A stretch of DNA of 64,000 bases, taken from positions 3,068,815 through 3,132,814 of the forward strand of contig NZ_JH976537.1 in assembly GCF_000309385.1 (NCBI RefSeq). The letters run 5' to 3'. Every line of letters starts with the position of its first letter. Within the stretch, counting starts at the first letter, position 1. A model generated the notes under the pieces. That model had not been told where the DNA came from and ran no database searches. It saw only the letters and a list, made by a program, of their open reading frames with translations. Shown piece by piece: positions 53,547-62,068 of this stretch. This DNA comes from Nodosilinea nodulosa PCC 7104. Lineage in GTDB: Bacteria > Cyanobacteriota > Cyanobacteriia > Phormidesmidales > Phormidesmidaceae. The translations under genes and the position numbers were made by a program.

Positions 53547-53677
53547 CCAGCATGGGTAGACGGTATTGCAGGCAGCTGTCGAAGATTGATGTTGAAGGTT
53601 GAGTTTCGTTGCGGGCGGTTTTGGCTGAGCAAAACGTCATAGAATTTTACAGAAGTTCGCACATTTACCCCCAGCCC

Positions 53678-54370
53678 ATGCCTGTCACCGACGATAAGAC
53701 CGTAGTTCGTGAATATTTCAACGCCATTGGTTTTGACCGCTGGCAGCGCATCTACGGGGATGGCGAAGTCAACAAGGTTCAGCTCGATATTCGCAAGGGC
53801 CACCAGCGCACCGTGGATACTCTGCTGGACTGGCTGGAGGCCGACGGCAACCTGGCCGGCCTCACCTGCTGCGATGCTGGCTGCGGGGTTGGCAGTCTGG
53901 CCATTCCGCTGGCTCAGGCGGGGGCTAAGGTCTACGCCAGCGACATCTCCGCCAAAATGGTAGAAGAGGCCCAGCGTCGGGCTGAGGTGGTGTTGGGTGG
54001 CGAGAACCTGCCTACCTTTGAAGTTAGGGACCTAGAAGAGCTCAGCGGTCGATTCCACACGGTTGTTTGTCTAGACGTGCTGATTCACTATCCCCAGGAT
54101 AAGGTGCAGGCGATGATCAGCCATTTGAGCTCGCTGGCTGAGTCTCGTCTGATCATGAGTTTTGCCCCCAAGACGGCGTTCTACAGCGCCCTGAAGAAGG
54201 TGGGAGAGTTTTTCCCGGGGCCGAGTAAGGCGACTCGCGCCTATCTGCACCGGGAGGCCGATATTGTGAAGGCGCTGGAGGCTGACGGCTGGCGCATTGA
54301 GCGGCGGGCCATGACCAAGACCCAGTTCTACTTCTCTCGCCTGGTAGAAGCGGTGCGCGAGGCGTCCTAG
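53678..54370 (+). CDS. chlM: Magnesium protoporphyrin IX methyltransferase
   Basis: This is a 230-residue SAM methyltransferase. The family starts with DDKTVVREYFNAIGFDRWQR, motif I is CDAGCGVGSLAIPLA near residues 65-79, and FAPKTAFYSALKKVGEFFPG is typical of ChlM. It methylates the propionate side chain of Mg-protoporphyrin IX, the second committed step of chlorophyll synthesis, at the thylakoid or plasma membrane. The frame is open 23 codons upstream, but ATG 53678 fits the family start. The DUF423 gene starts seven bases after its stop. Confidence 0.95.
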   Translation: MPVTDDKTVVREYFNAIGFDRWQRIYGDGEVNKVQLDIRKGHQRTVDTLLDWLEADGNLAGLTCCDAGCGVGSLAIPLAQAGAKVYASDISAKMVEEAQRRAEVVLGGENLPTFEVRDLEELSGRFHTVVCLDVLIHYPQDKVQAMISHLSSLAESRLIMSFAPKTAFYSALKKVGEFFPGPSKATRAYLHREADIVKALEADGWRIERRAMTKTQFYFSRLVEAVREAS

Positions 54371-54376
54371 AAGACC

Positions 54377-54769
54377 ATGGCAATAGAGCGACTGTTGATT
54401 GCGATCGCGGCGATTTTCGGCGGCACTGCCGTGGCCGCAGGGGCCTTTGCCACCCACGCCCTGCGGGCTCAGCTCAGCGATCGCCTGCTGGCCGTCTTTG
54501 AAACCGGCGCTCGCTACCAGATGTACCACGCCCTGGCCCTGCTGCTGGTCGCCCTGGTGGGCAGTCAGGGCCTGGGGGCACCGGGGTTGCTGACAGCGGC
54601 AGGATGGGCCTTTGTAGTCGGTACGGTGGTCTTTTCGGGCAGTCTCTACGCCCTGGCGCTGACCGGACAAAACCTGTTGGGAGCGATTGCCCCCCTCGGC
54701 GGTGCGGTGCTGATGGTCGGCTGGGGCTGTGTGGCCGTGGCGGCCCTACTTGGGGCCGGGAAAAGCTAA
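54377..54769 (+). CDS. DUF423-family membrane protein (YgdD-like)
   Basis: This is a 130-residue protein with four membrane helices. GGTAVAAGAFATHALRAQLS near residues 14-33 and ALFETGARYQMYHALALLLV-type sequence (residues 39-58) are the DUF423 signature. Function unknown. It starts seven bases after the chlM stop, so it is cotranscribed with chlM. Confidence 0.88.
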   Translation: MAIERLLIAIAAIFGGTAVAAGAFATHALRAQLSDRLLAVFETGARYQMYHALALLLVALVGSQGLGAPGLLTAAGWAFVVGTVVFSGSLYALALTGQNLLGAIAPLGGAVLMVGWGCVAVAALLGAGKS

Positions 54770-54889
54770 GGGTTGAGAGCGGACCAGGCGGCGACCTAGG
54801 GACTGAAAGATAGCCGCAGCCCGTGGCGCCCCCAGTCCACCCTGGCCAAATCAGCGGGTTATGATACCTCTGTGTCTCGCCGGGCTTTT

Positions 54890-55120
54890 ATGTTTGAGTA
54901 CCTAACGCCGCGATCGCTAGCGACACCCCAGGACGTAGCCGAATATCTGGAGCTGCATCAGGCCGCCCAGGACTTTCGGCTAGAGCTAGAGCACCGCGCC
55001 CGCCTGGAGGACTACTGCCATTGGTATCACCAGGTGGCAGCGGCCAATCGGCGGGATCTGGAGCAGATGCGATCGGAGCTAAACCTGCTGAGCTGGTTTA
55101 ACCGCAGCCTGCCCCGATAG
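54890..55120 (+). CDS. Small charged protein of unknown function
   Basis: This is a 76-residue protein (from ATG 54890) with mainly helical, charged content (EYLELHQAAQDFRLELEHRA). An in-frame GTG lies at 54872. A TATGAT -10-like hexamer at 54860-54865 would put the transcription start near 54872, which favours the ATG and argues against the GTG. No known family. Its stop codon lies inside a hairpin shared with the convergent ftrV gene. Confidence 0.5.
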   Translation: MFEYLTPRSLATPQDVAEYLELHQAAQDFRLELEHRARLEDYCHWYHQVAAANRRDLEQMRSELNLLSWFNRSLPR

Positions 55121-55151
55121 GGCCAGCCGCAAGCCTTTCTGGCCCTATCGG
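55114..55151. terminator. Perfect hairpin between convergent genes, including a stop codon
   Basis: CCGATAGGGCCAG (55114-55126) and CTGGCCCTATCGG (55139-55151) form a perfect 13-pair stem with a 12-base loop. The left arm contains the stop codon of the small rightward gene, and the right arm abuts the ftrV stop. There is no T-run. It probably acts as a two-way terminator or 3' end stabiliser. Confidence 0.6.
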
Positions 55152-55388
55152 CTAAATGCTCTCCAGCTCGTCCCGCTTGAGGTGGGCCCGCATAGGGCGC
55201 TTGGCCCCCTCAACGGCAAACTCAACTTGAACCGGGAAGTTAGGGCTAATGGGGCGACCCTTATAGTCGGTGAGAATATTCACAATCACCCCCTCCAACC
55301 CCTTGGCATCGAAGGCTTCGTTGCGGTGCAGCGGGTGGTGATAAAAAATAATCGATTCTTTGATTCGGACGCGATCGCCAACATTCAT
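55152..55388 (-). CDS. ftrV: Ferredoxin-thioredoxin reductase variable chain
   Basis: This is a 78-residue protein with MNVGDRVRIKESIIFYHHPL at its start, the SH3-like beta barrel of the FTR variable subunit, and AHLKRDELESI at its end. It pairs with the catalytic iron-sulphur subunit FtrC, encoded elsewhere, to pass electrons from ferredoxin to thioredoxin in the cytoplasm for light-dependent control of enzymes. ATG at 55386-55388 is chosen; the frame is open three codons further. Confidence 0.88.
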   Translation of the reverse strand: MNVGDRVRIKESIIFYHHPLHRNEAFDAKGLEGVIVNILTDYKGRPISPNFPVQVEFAVEGAKRPMRAHLKRDELESI

Positions 55389-55504
55389 AGCACACACTCG
55401 CTCTTACTCAGTCCTCCCTAGCGCCTGGCACCCAGGTGGAAGCTTTCTGTTTACGGTCTTATTATCTTTGCACAGGATGGCCGCTTGCACGTGGGTGCCC
55501 TAGA

Positions 55505-55942
55505 TTAGGTGGCGCTGCTCCCCTGCTCAGGACCGTAGGGCTGCATGAGCTCGTCCATGCGCTGGGTCATGGCCGCCATTTCGGGGTTGCTGCGCGCCAC
55601 CAGCTGGGTCCGATCTTGAAAGACTTGGCCAATTTCGGTGTCGTGCAGCAGGTGGCGGGCCTGGTTGAGCAGCTCAGACGCGCGCTCCTGGGGCTGGGGC
55701 TGCTTCGACATCAGCACCTCGTCAATTTGTACGATTAGCTGAGAAATAGGCCGCAGCCAGCTAAACTGCTCATGCTCCAGGACTAGGCGCAGGTAGTCGC
55801 CTTTGGTGGCGATCGCGCCGTGGTGGGCTTCGTAGCGGTCTTTCTCCGCATCCATCAAAATCTTGTGGGCCTTGAGCAGGAGCGGTCGAAAGGTGCGTAA
55901 AGGCTCAAAGGCCGGATCGGAGGCAGGGTTACCAACAGTCAT
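55505..55942 (-). CDS. Conserved hypothetical helical protein
   Basis: This is a 145-residue soluble, mostly helical protein (FRPLLLKAHKILMDAEKDRY and GDYLRLVLEHEQFSWLRPIS). It resembles a family seen across proteobacteria and cyanobacteria without a known function, to my memory. No cysteine pair, membrane segment or enzymatic motif. It lies 116 bases upstream of ftrV on the same strand. Confidence 0.65.
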   Translation of the reverse strand: MTVGNPASDPAFEPLRTFRPLLLKAHKILMDAEKDRYEAHHGAIATKGDYLRLVLEHEQFSWLRPISQLIVQIDEVLMSKQPQPQERASELLNQARHLLHDTEIGQVFQDRTQLVARSNPEMAAMTQRMDELMQPYGPEQGSSAT

Positions 55943-56089
55943 TCAGCTCTCGCGCATGCTTACAATACTGTCCTCACCATTCCACGAATAGGGGGCGATT
56001 TCAAGGGACCGAGACCGGGAAGCTTTAGGGGGAGACAGCCCCCATAGCGGTAACAGGTTTGGTGTCACAATACTCTTAGGTCTTTTTGC

Positions 56090-56803
56090 GTGGTTATGGA
56101 CTTTACCACCGTTCGTCCCGGTCAACTAGCGATTATTGCCAGCGATTTTGATGCTCGCCCCATGAGTTTTATTCAGGAGGGCGATCGCCTGGGGTACGAA
56201 CCAGCCGTGGCCCGAGCGGTAGGCGAGATTTTGCAGCTAGAGCCGGTATGGTTTGACACTGCCCCCGAGCAGTTTTACCCGACCCTGAGCAGCGGTGACT
56301 ACGATGTCGTCTGGTTTAGTCAGGCCATTACCCAAGATCGCCGCGCCTGGGCCGATTTTACCCGCCCCTACGGTCGTTTCGACGAGGCCGTGCTGGTGCG
56401 CGAAGACAGCCCCATCTATGCGGCCTCGGACCTGGCGGGTAAGCGGTTGGGCACCCTGGCTGGCAGCACGCCACTAACCCTCACCGAAGCGCTGCCAGAC
56501 CTGGAGTGGGTGCCGTTTACCGGGCCAGATCAGACGCTGCCTACTCTGCTCACAGCTCTGGGGCAGGGCGCGATCGATGCCCTGGTGGGCGATGCCCTGC
56601 CGCTGCTGACCGCCGAGGCCGATACCAATACCCTGCGAGTGGCCTTTCAGATGCCCAGTCAGCACCCCTTTGGCATTGGAGTATTGCCTGGCAACCGTGA
56701 ACTATTGGAGGCCCTCAACCACGCCCTCAACCAGCTCATTGTCAACGGCACCCTGTCTAAGCTGTGGGCCCAGTGGATTCCCTATAAGCCGTTTCCGTTT
56801 TAG
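56090..56803 (+). CDS. Solute-binding-protein-like protein without export signal
   Basis: This is a 237-residue protein (GTG 56090, or ATG 56096) with the two-lobed type II solute-binding fold (SBP_bac_3-like): AIIASDFDARPMSFIQEGDR, TLSSGDYDVVWFSQAITQDR and AASDLAGKRLGTLAGSTPLT. There is no signal peptide, and an in-frame TAA stands 13 codons upstream, so none is hidden. It is thus probably cytoplasmic and may sense an amino-acid-like ligand or act as an enzyme. Its 3' end overlaps the convergent diguanylate cyclase gene by 47 bases. Confidence 0.75.
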   Translation: MVMDFTTVRPGQLAIIASDFDARPMSFIQEGDRLGYEPAVARAVGEILQLEPVWFDTAPEQFYPTLSSGDYDVVWFSQAITQDRRAWADFTRPYGRFDEAVLVREDSPIYAASDLAGKRLGTLAGSTPLTLTEALPDLEWVPFTGPDQTLPTLLTALGQGAIDALVGDALPLLTAEADTNTLRVAFQMPSQHPFGIGVLPGNRELLEALNHALNQLIVNGTLSKLWAQWIPYKPFPF

Positions 56804-59800
56804 CCGCAGGCGAGTTGCTGAGCTGCTGGATAAAGACCGTTGCTGCCTCTACCGAGAGAGGCCTAGAGAAGTAATAGCCCTGCCCCCCCTGGCAGTGGTG
56901 CGCCTTGAGGTAGCGAGCCTGACAGGCGGTCTCAAGACCTTCGGCCACCACCGTTAAGTTAAGGTTGGTGGCCAGGCTAATGATGGCCTTAACAATTTCG
57001 TAGTCGCCTTGGCTGGGCTCGGGGTTGTGTAAGTTGGTAATAAAGGACTTGTCGATTTTGAGCACATCAATGGGAAATCGGTGCAGGTAGCTGAGGGAGG
57101 AGTAGCCGGTGCCAAAGTCATCCATGCAAACCTGAATGCCGCGCTGGCGAAGCTGTTTGAGCAGATCGATCGCGAGCTGGGCATTTTGAATCAGCACGCT
57201 CTCGGTGATTTCGATCTTGAGGTGCTGCCCCTGGAGGCCATTGCGGTCTAGCGCCTGGTCGATCTGCTGAATTAAATCGGGACGCACGAACTGTTTCCCC
57301 GAGAGATTGACGCTAACGGTGGGGGGCTGACTGGCGGAAAACTGCTGGTGCCAGCGGCTGAGCTGGCGGCAGGCTTCATTTAACGTCCACAGGTCGAGGG
57401 CGGTAATCAGTCCGGTATTTTCAGCGATGGGAATAAAGTCTAGGGGAGGCACCAGCTTTCCGCTGGGGTGCTGCCAGCGCACCAGGGCCTCAAACCCCTG
57501 CACCTGGCCCGTGGCTAGACTGATGATGGGCTGGTAGTGGAGCCGCAGCTCTGAACGCTCCAGGGCCCGGCACAGGCTGTTTTCTAGCTGCATTTGCTGC
57601 ACTACCAGACTGTGCATAGGGGCGTCAAAAATAGCGTACTCACGGTTGCTGCCCTTGGCTTTGTACATGGCGATGTCGGCGTCGCGCAGCACCTGGTTGG
57701 GGTCGGTGTAGGCCGCAGAGCTGAGGGCAATGCCAATGCTGGCGTGGATAAAAACCTCGTGTCCTTCCAGCCGCACTGGGGCTTCGAGGCTGGCGTGAAT
57801 GCGCTGGGCCATGGTAATGGCAGCGGTGGCGTCGCTGAGGTTGGCCAGCAGTACGACAAACTCGTCGCCCCCCAGGCGGGCGGCTATGTCCACCGGGCGC
57901 AGGCAGGTCTGGAGCCGTTGAGCGACCACCTGAAGCAGCTGATCGCCAATGGCGTGCCCCAGGCTGTCGTTGATCACTTTGAATCGGTCTAGGTCGAGAA
58001 ACAGCAGGGCAAACTGGCGACCGCAGCAGGGAGCGGGGGAGCTATTGAGCGCGGGAAGAGCCAGGGGCAAATGGTGCTGGCAGTGGCGCTGGAGCTGCTC
58101 GATGGCCTGGGCCAGGCGCTCTAAAAACAGCGCTCGGTTGGGCAGACCAGTGAGGCGATCGTGGAAGGCATCGTAGCGCAGCTGGGCCTCTAAACGTTTG
58201 CGCTCCGCCAGCTCGGTTTGGGCCTGGGCGTAGAGTTCGGCCTGGTGAATGGCGATCGCCAGGTGATCGGCCAGCCGCTCAATCAGCTTGACTTCGGCCT
58301 GGAGCCACTGGCGCGGGCCAGGGCACTGATGCACGCTGAGAATACCCTTGACCACGCCGCGATAGCGAATGGAGACCGCTAAAATTGCCCCAATTTTGAG
58401 GTCTAAGGCCAGGGCCAAGTTGGGGATCAGACTTGGCTCCTGGGTAACGTCGTTGACCACTACCGCAGCTTTCTGGCCTAGAACTTGCTGCGCGTGGGGG
58501 TTGCCCTCAATGGGGATCACCTGGTCCTGCAAGCTCTCCCAGCCGGGCATACTGACCGCGTTGGTGTGGACCAGATAGGCGTCGGTGGCCCGGCACAGAA
58601 TCACCAAACTGCGGCTGGCCTTGAAGGTGTGCAGCATTTCGGTGGCCGTTCGCTGCAGCAGGGTGTCCAGGTCCAGACTGTCGCTAATGGCGTTGATGAT
58701 GTTGTTGAGCAGCTTTTCCTGACGAGCCAGATCGGCGGTTTGGGTCAGCAGCTGACTTTGCTGAAGGGCGATGGCGACCTGGTCGGCGAGCTGAGATAGC
58801 AGAGCGCTTTCTTTCGGCTGCCACAGGCGCGGCCCTCGGCAGTGGTGGGCGCACAGCAGTCCCCACAGCTGGCCGCCGCAGTGGATAGGCACAACCAGGC
58901 TGGCCCGGACCTGAAAACGAGCCAGCAGATCGCGGTAGCAGGGGGCGATGGAGGCCTGCTGCACATCGTTGAGTCGGTGGGAGTGGCCCTGGCGGTAGCG
59001 ATCGACCAGCCCAGGGATATTGCGAAAACAGGTGTCTTCCACGGTGATGCCCAGGGTGGACTGCCAGGGGGGCAGCACAGCCTCGACCACCATGGTGCCG
59101 CTGAAGTCGGCGTTAAATCGGTAAATGAGCACCCGGTCGGTCTGCAAAAACTGCCGCACCTCGGTTACGGTAGTTTGCAAAATCTGGTTAACATCCAGGG
59201 ACTGATGGATATGCTGGGTGATAGTGCGAATCAGGCGCTCCTCTTCGGCCTGACGGCGCAGTGCCATTTGAGCCTTTACCAGAGGGGTAATGTCGGTGGC
59301 CACTGAGCCAAAAATTGGGCTGCCATCGCTGCCGATGCTGACCGGAAAGAGCACCGAGCTATACACCTTTTGTTCACCGTTGAGCACAAGGGTATCTTTG
59401 ACGGTGAGGGGAGTTTGAGTGGCGACTAGCTGCCTAACCCGATCCATAAAGGTGTTGGCGACCGAGGCTGGCAGCAGATCGGCAAAGGATTTGCCGGTAA
59501 TTTCCTCGGGGCGCAGGCCTAGCTGGTTGGCGGTGGCCTGGTTGACCCGCAGATAGCGGCCGTCCGCATCAAATATGTTGACAAGGGCAGGGGTATTGTC
59601 GATAAACGCCTGCATCTGCTGGTGGGCGTCATGCAAGGCCTGCTCGGTCTGCTTGCGATCGCTGACGTCGAGCACAACGGCATCCCAGGCGATGGCACCG
59701 TTGGCCAGGGGCTCAGGGCGGCCCATGCCCTGAAGCCACTTTTGCTGCCCTGACGGGGTTGAAATGCGCCACTCGCAAAAACAGGGCGTGAGGGTTTCGC

Positions 59801-60500
59801 CAGAATGCTGAATTAGCTGCCGCACGGCTTCGCGGTCATCGGGATGGATGGTTTGCCACAGCAGTTCGGGCCGGGCCTGAATCTGAGTTGGCTCAAGCTC
59901 CCAAATTTGAGCACAACCCTGGCTAATATAGGTGATTGCCTCGCTGCCTGAGGCCGCCAGGACGTAGCGCAGCGCTGCTCCCGGCAGGCTAGCGGCTACC
60001 TTTTGGAGGCGGCACTCGCTTTCTTGCAGGCGGTGATGGGCCTGGCGCTGGTCGGTAATGTCCTGGCCAATGCAGGTGATGCGCTGAACGCAACCATCGG
60101 GGCTGGCAAAGAATGTATTGTTCCAGGCAATCAGGCGGCGATCGCCGCTGCGGGTCAGAATTTCATTTTCGTAGTGGGTGGGGCACTGCCCTTGGGCGAT
60201 CGCCGCCGTAAAGAGAGTTTTCAGCGCCTTTCGATTTTCCGGCGGAACAAAAAGTTCTAGCCAGCTGCGACCCATTACGTCGTGGCGTTGCCAGCCAGTC
60301 AGAGTGAGCAGGTAGTCGTTGCAGAGCAAAATGCGGCCTTTGGCATCGACAACCAAACCGGCCAGGGACATGGTTTCAAGCACGGCCTCAAAATGTTGCT
60401 CAGAGGCCTGTAACGCGCTGATTTGGCCAGCCGTTGGCGTCTGTTTGCGCCCTCTAGGCGCTCTATGGTCAGGGGCCATGGACATCCCATCGTCGGTCAT
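56757..60500 (-). CDS. PAS-PAS-PAS-GAF-GAF-GGDEF-EAL signalling protein
   Basis: This is a 1247-residue cytoplasmic protein. Three PAS domains lie at about 30-150, 160-285 and 290-415, GAF domains at about 430-590 and 610-770. The GGDEF domain (about 785-960) keeps the active motif GGDEF near 880 and the inhibitory RxxD site (RPVD) five residues before. The EAL domain (about 975-1225) keeps FEALVRW, ESVL, DDFGTGYSS, KIDKSF and EGLET. So both synthesis and breakdown of cyclic di-GMP are possible. The first GAF has a cysteine near 521 (PCYRDLLARFQVRASLVVPI) at the place where bilin-binding GAFs have Cys-His, but here Cys-Tyr. The gene tail overlaps the convergent solute-binding-like gene. Confidence 0.88.
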   Translation of the reverse strand: MTDDGMSMAPDHRAPRGRKQTPTAGQISALQASEQHFEAVLETMSLAGLVVDAKGRILLCNDYLLTLTGWQRHDVMGRSWLELFVPPENRKALKTLFTAAIAQGQCPTHYENEILTRSGDRRLIAWNNTFFASPDGCVQRITCIGQDITDQRQAHHRLQESECRLQKVAASLPGAALRYVLAASGSEAITYISQGCAQIWELEPTQIQARPELLWQTIHPDDREAVRQLIQHSGETLTPCFCEWRISTPSGQQKWLQGMGRPEPLANGAIAWDAVVLDVSDRKQTEQALHDAHQQMQAFIDNTPALVNIFDADGRYLRVNQATANQLGLRPEEITGKSFADLLPASVANTFMDRVRQLVATQTPLTVKDTLVLNGEQKVYSSVLFPVSIGSDGSPIFGSVATDITPLVKAQMALRRQAEEERLIRTITQHIHQSLDVNQILQTTVTEVRQFLQTDRVLIYRFNADFSGTMVVEAVLPPWQSTLGITVEDTCFRNIPGLVDRYRQGHSHRLNDVQQASIAPCYRDLLARFQVRASLVVPIHCGGQLWGLLCAHHCRGPRLWQPKESALLSQLADQVAIALQQSQLLTQTADLARQEKLLNNIINAISDSLDLDTLLQRTATEMLHTFKASRSLVILCRATDAYLVHTNAVSMPGWESLQDQVIPIEGNPHAQQVLGQKAAVVVNDVTQEPSLIPNLALALDLKIGAILAVSIRYRGVVKGILSVHQCPGPRQWLQAEVKLIERLADHLAIAIHQAELYAQAQTELAERKRLEAQLRYDAFHDRLTGLPNRALFLERLAQAIEQLQRHCQHHLPLALPALNSSPAPCCGRQFALLFLDLDRFKVINDSLGHAIGDQLLQVVAQRLQTCLRPVDIAARLGGDEFVVLLANLSDATAAITMAQRIHASLEAPVRLEGHEVFIHASIGIALSSAAYTDPNQVLRDADIAMYKAKGSNREYAIFDAPMHSLVVQQMQLENSLCRALERSELRLHYQPIISLATGQVQGFEALVRWQHPSGKLVPPLDFIPIAENTGLITALDLWTLNEACRQLSRWHQQFSASQPPTVSVNLSGKQFVRPDLIQQIDQALDRNGLQGQHLKIEITESVLIQNAQLAIDLLKQLRQRGIQVCMDDFGTGYSSLSYLHRFPIDVLKIDKSFITNLHNPEPSQGDYEIVKAIISLATNLNLTVVAEGLETACQARYLKAHHCQGGQGYYFSRPLSVEAATVFIQQLSNSPAAKTETAYRESTGPTA

Positions 60501-61058
60501 ACACAGGCTCTTGAGGGCAGACGTGACCGCAGTGCTCGATCCAAATCGGTAGCTATGGCCAAAATAAATAGCGTGGTCAGGCCGATGAACCCAGAGGGGC
60601 CGACTGATATGGCCAATACCCAGAGAGAGCTTTTTATCGGGAGCGATCGGGGCAGCAGCTGCACAACCGATGGCTGATCATCGGTGCTTCACCCCATTTT
60701 TCCCCAGTTGTTACCGATAATTGGGGTAGTCATTTACAGCTCTCAACAATACCTATGGTAATTTATCTTACCAATCCCTGGCCCGAGGCAGTCCGTACGA
60801 CCTGGTTTTGACTGCTCCAAGAACCGCCTGAGGGATGACCGCTCAAGCCAGGGCATAGAGTAAAAAATCGCGCAGCGACAATCCCTAGTATCTCCATTCT
60901 GGGTCGGCGCTCTGGGCAAAATAGGGCCGGGGTAACCCTCTAGCTCAGCGCGCCACTGGGGCTATCGACACTGGAGACTTGGCTACTAAAGACTGCTTAA
61001 GGCGGGCGCGATCGCCCCCGCCTTAAACAACACAGCCCTTGATTGAGGAAGCCTGAGG
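60501..61058. other. Intergenic region between the lysozyme gene and the GGDEF-EAL gene
   Basis: About 560 bases. It should hold the promoter of the leftward GGDEF-EAL gene and the end of the lysozyme transcript. Apart from the hairpin at 60997-61026, listed separately, I see no gene, repeat or RNA that can be supported. Confidence 0.5.
60997..61026 (-). terminator. Hairpin after the lysozyme gene with a HIP1 site in its loop
   Basis: TTAAGGCGGG (60997-61006) and CCCGCCTTAA (61017-61026) form a 10-pair perfect stem; the loop contains GCGATCGC. It lies about 33 bases after the stop of the leftward lysozyme gene. Only a weak T-rich tail follows, so termination strength is uncertain. Confidence 0.55.
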
Positions 61059-61775
61059 CTACAGAAACTGCTGCCAGTTTTCGCTGCGATATAGGGCACG
61101 CTCGGCTCGCCGCCGCCGCTGCAGACCGGGCAGCACGTTGCCCCCAGCATAGACCCAGCGGCCAAACTCCTCGGCAGCTCCAGCAAAGTCACCCGCATTG
61201 TGCTTTTTCAGCAGGGTAGACGACTGAAAATTGCCGGGGCCGACATTGAAGGTAAACGACACCATGGCCGAAAACTGATCGCTGGTAGGGGTACGCGTAA
61301 CCCCGTTGGCCACAGTCTTTTCGTACTTAGCCAGATCGCGCTTGAGAATTTCTTCGGCCTCGCTGCGGGTGATGGTGAGGCCTTTGTAAACCTGGGGAGG
61401 ACCAGCGGCAGAGGTATGGCCGTAGCCAATCGTCCAGGGTTCGCCCCCCGTGCCCGGATCGGGATAGGCGCTCAGGCTCAGGCCCTCAAACCCTTTGACA
61501 ATCTCAAGACCAGCGGCGTTGATGGTGTTGCCTGTAGGCGGTGGCGGTGGCGGCGGTGGCGGCGGCATCGGCTGAGGTTCAGGGGCACCTGTGCCGATTG
61601 ATACCGTCATGGCACGCGGGTAGTCGTCGCGCTGAAACCACGATTTGATGCTGCCAATGTTTACAACCTGCTCCTTGGGATTGTTGCTGGATGGATATTT
61701 GGTGATGCGAGATATCCAGTATCCTCCCTGCATCAGGTAAATCGCAATGTCTGTCTCTTTAATCCAGGTTCCCAT
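61059..61775 (-). CDS. GH24 (T4-type) lysozyme with proline linker
   Basis: This is a 238-residue protein from ATG 61773-61775, which has GGGGAG five bases upstream; the earlier open frame is not used. Residues 1-62 are a small unknown domain (TDIAIYLMQGGYWISRITKY), 64-82 a linker with ten prolines, and 86-238 a GH24 lysozyme domain. The catalytic triad fits E97 (GFEG), D106 (YPDP) and T115 (WTIGYGHT), as in phage T4 lysozyme. It cleaves peptidoglycan glycan strands. There is no signal peptide and no holin gene nearby, so it is a single domesticated phage-type endolysin, or is exported by an unseen route. Confidence 0.85.
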   Translation of the reverse strand: MGTWIKETDIAIYLMQGGYWISRITKYPSSNNPKEQVVNIGSIKSWFQRDDYPRAMTVSIGTGAPEPQPMPPPPPPPPPPTGNTINAAGLEIVKGFEGLSLSAYPDPGTGGEPWTIGYGHTSAAGPPQVYKGLTITRSEAEEILKRDLAKYEKTVANGVTRTPTSDQFSAMVSFTFNVGPGNFQSSTLLKKHNAGDFAGAAEEFGRWVYAGGNVLPGLQRRRRAERALYRSENWQQFL

Positions 61776-62068
61776 GTAATCTCCCCGGAGCAGTCCGCAT
61801 ACCAGGAATTTACAATACTTTCGCCAGAATGGGCCATTGAGTTTTGCGATTTTGGCTTTCGCGATTTTATTCAGCCCCCCGAAACCGCTCCTGGCTGTAG
61901 TTTGGCCAAATTGTATTGGTTTTGGCCGCTGGGCGGGGCGGGGCGCGAGCAAACGTCGACAGCCTATTGTTCAAGGCAGACTGTTCAGTCCTACGGCTGA
62001 GTCGTTAAGATATTCAAAGGTTCGCGCTTTCTCAGCGCTATTGTTTCTTTGGGTTGCAAGTTTCTTCT

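Noticed and set aside
61059..61775. A prophage around the GH24 lysozyme
   Set aside because: Neighbouring genes are a GGDEF-EAL protein and an M16 peptidase; no capsid, tail, integrase or holin genes.
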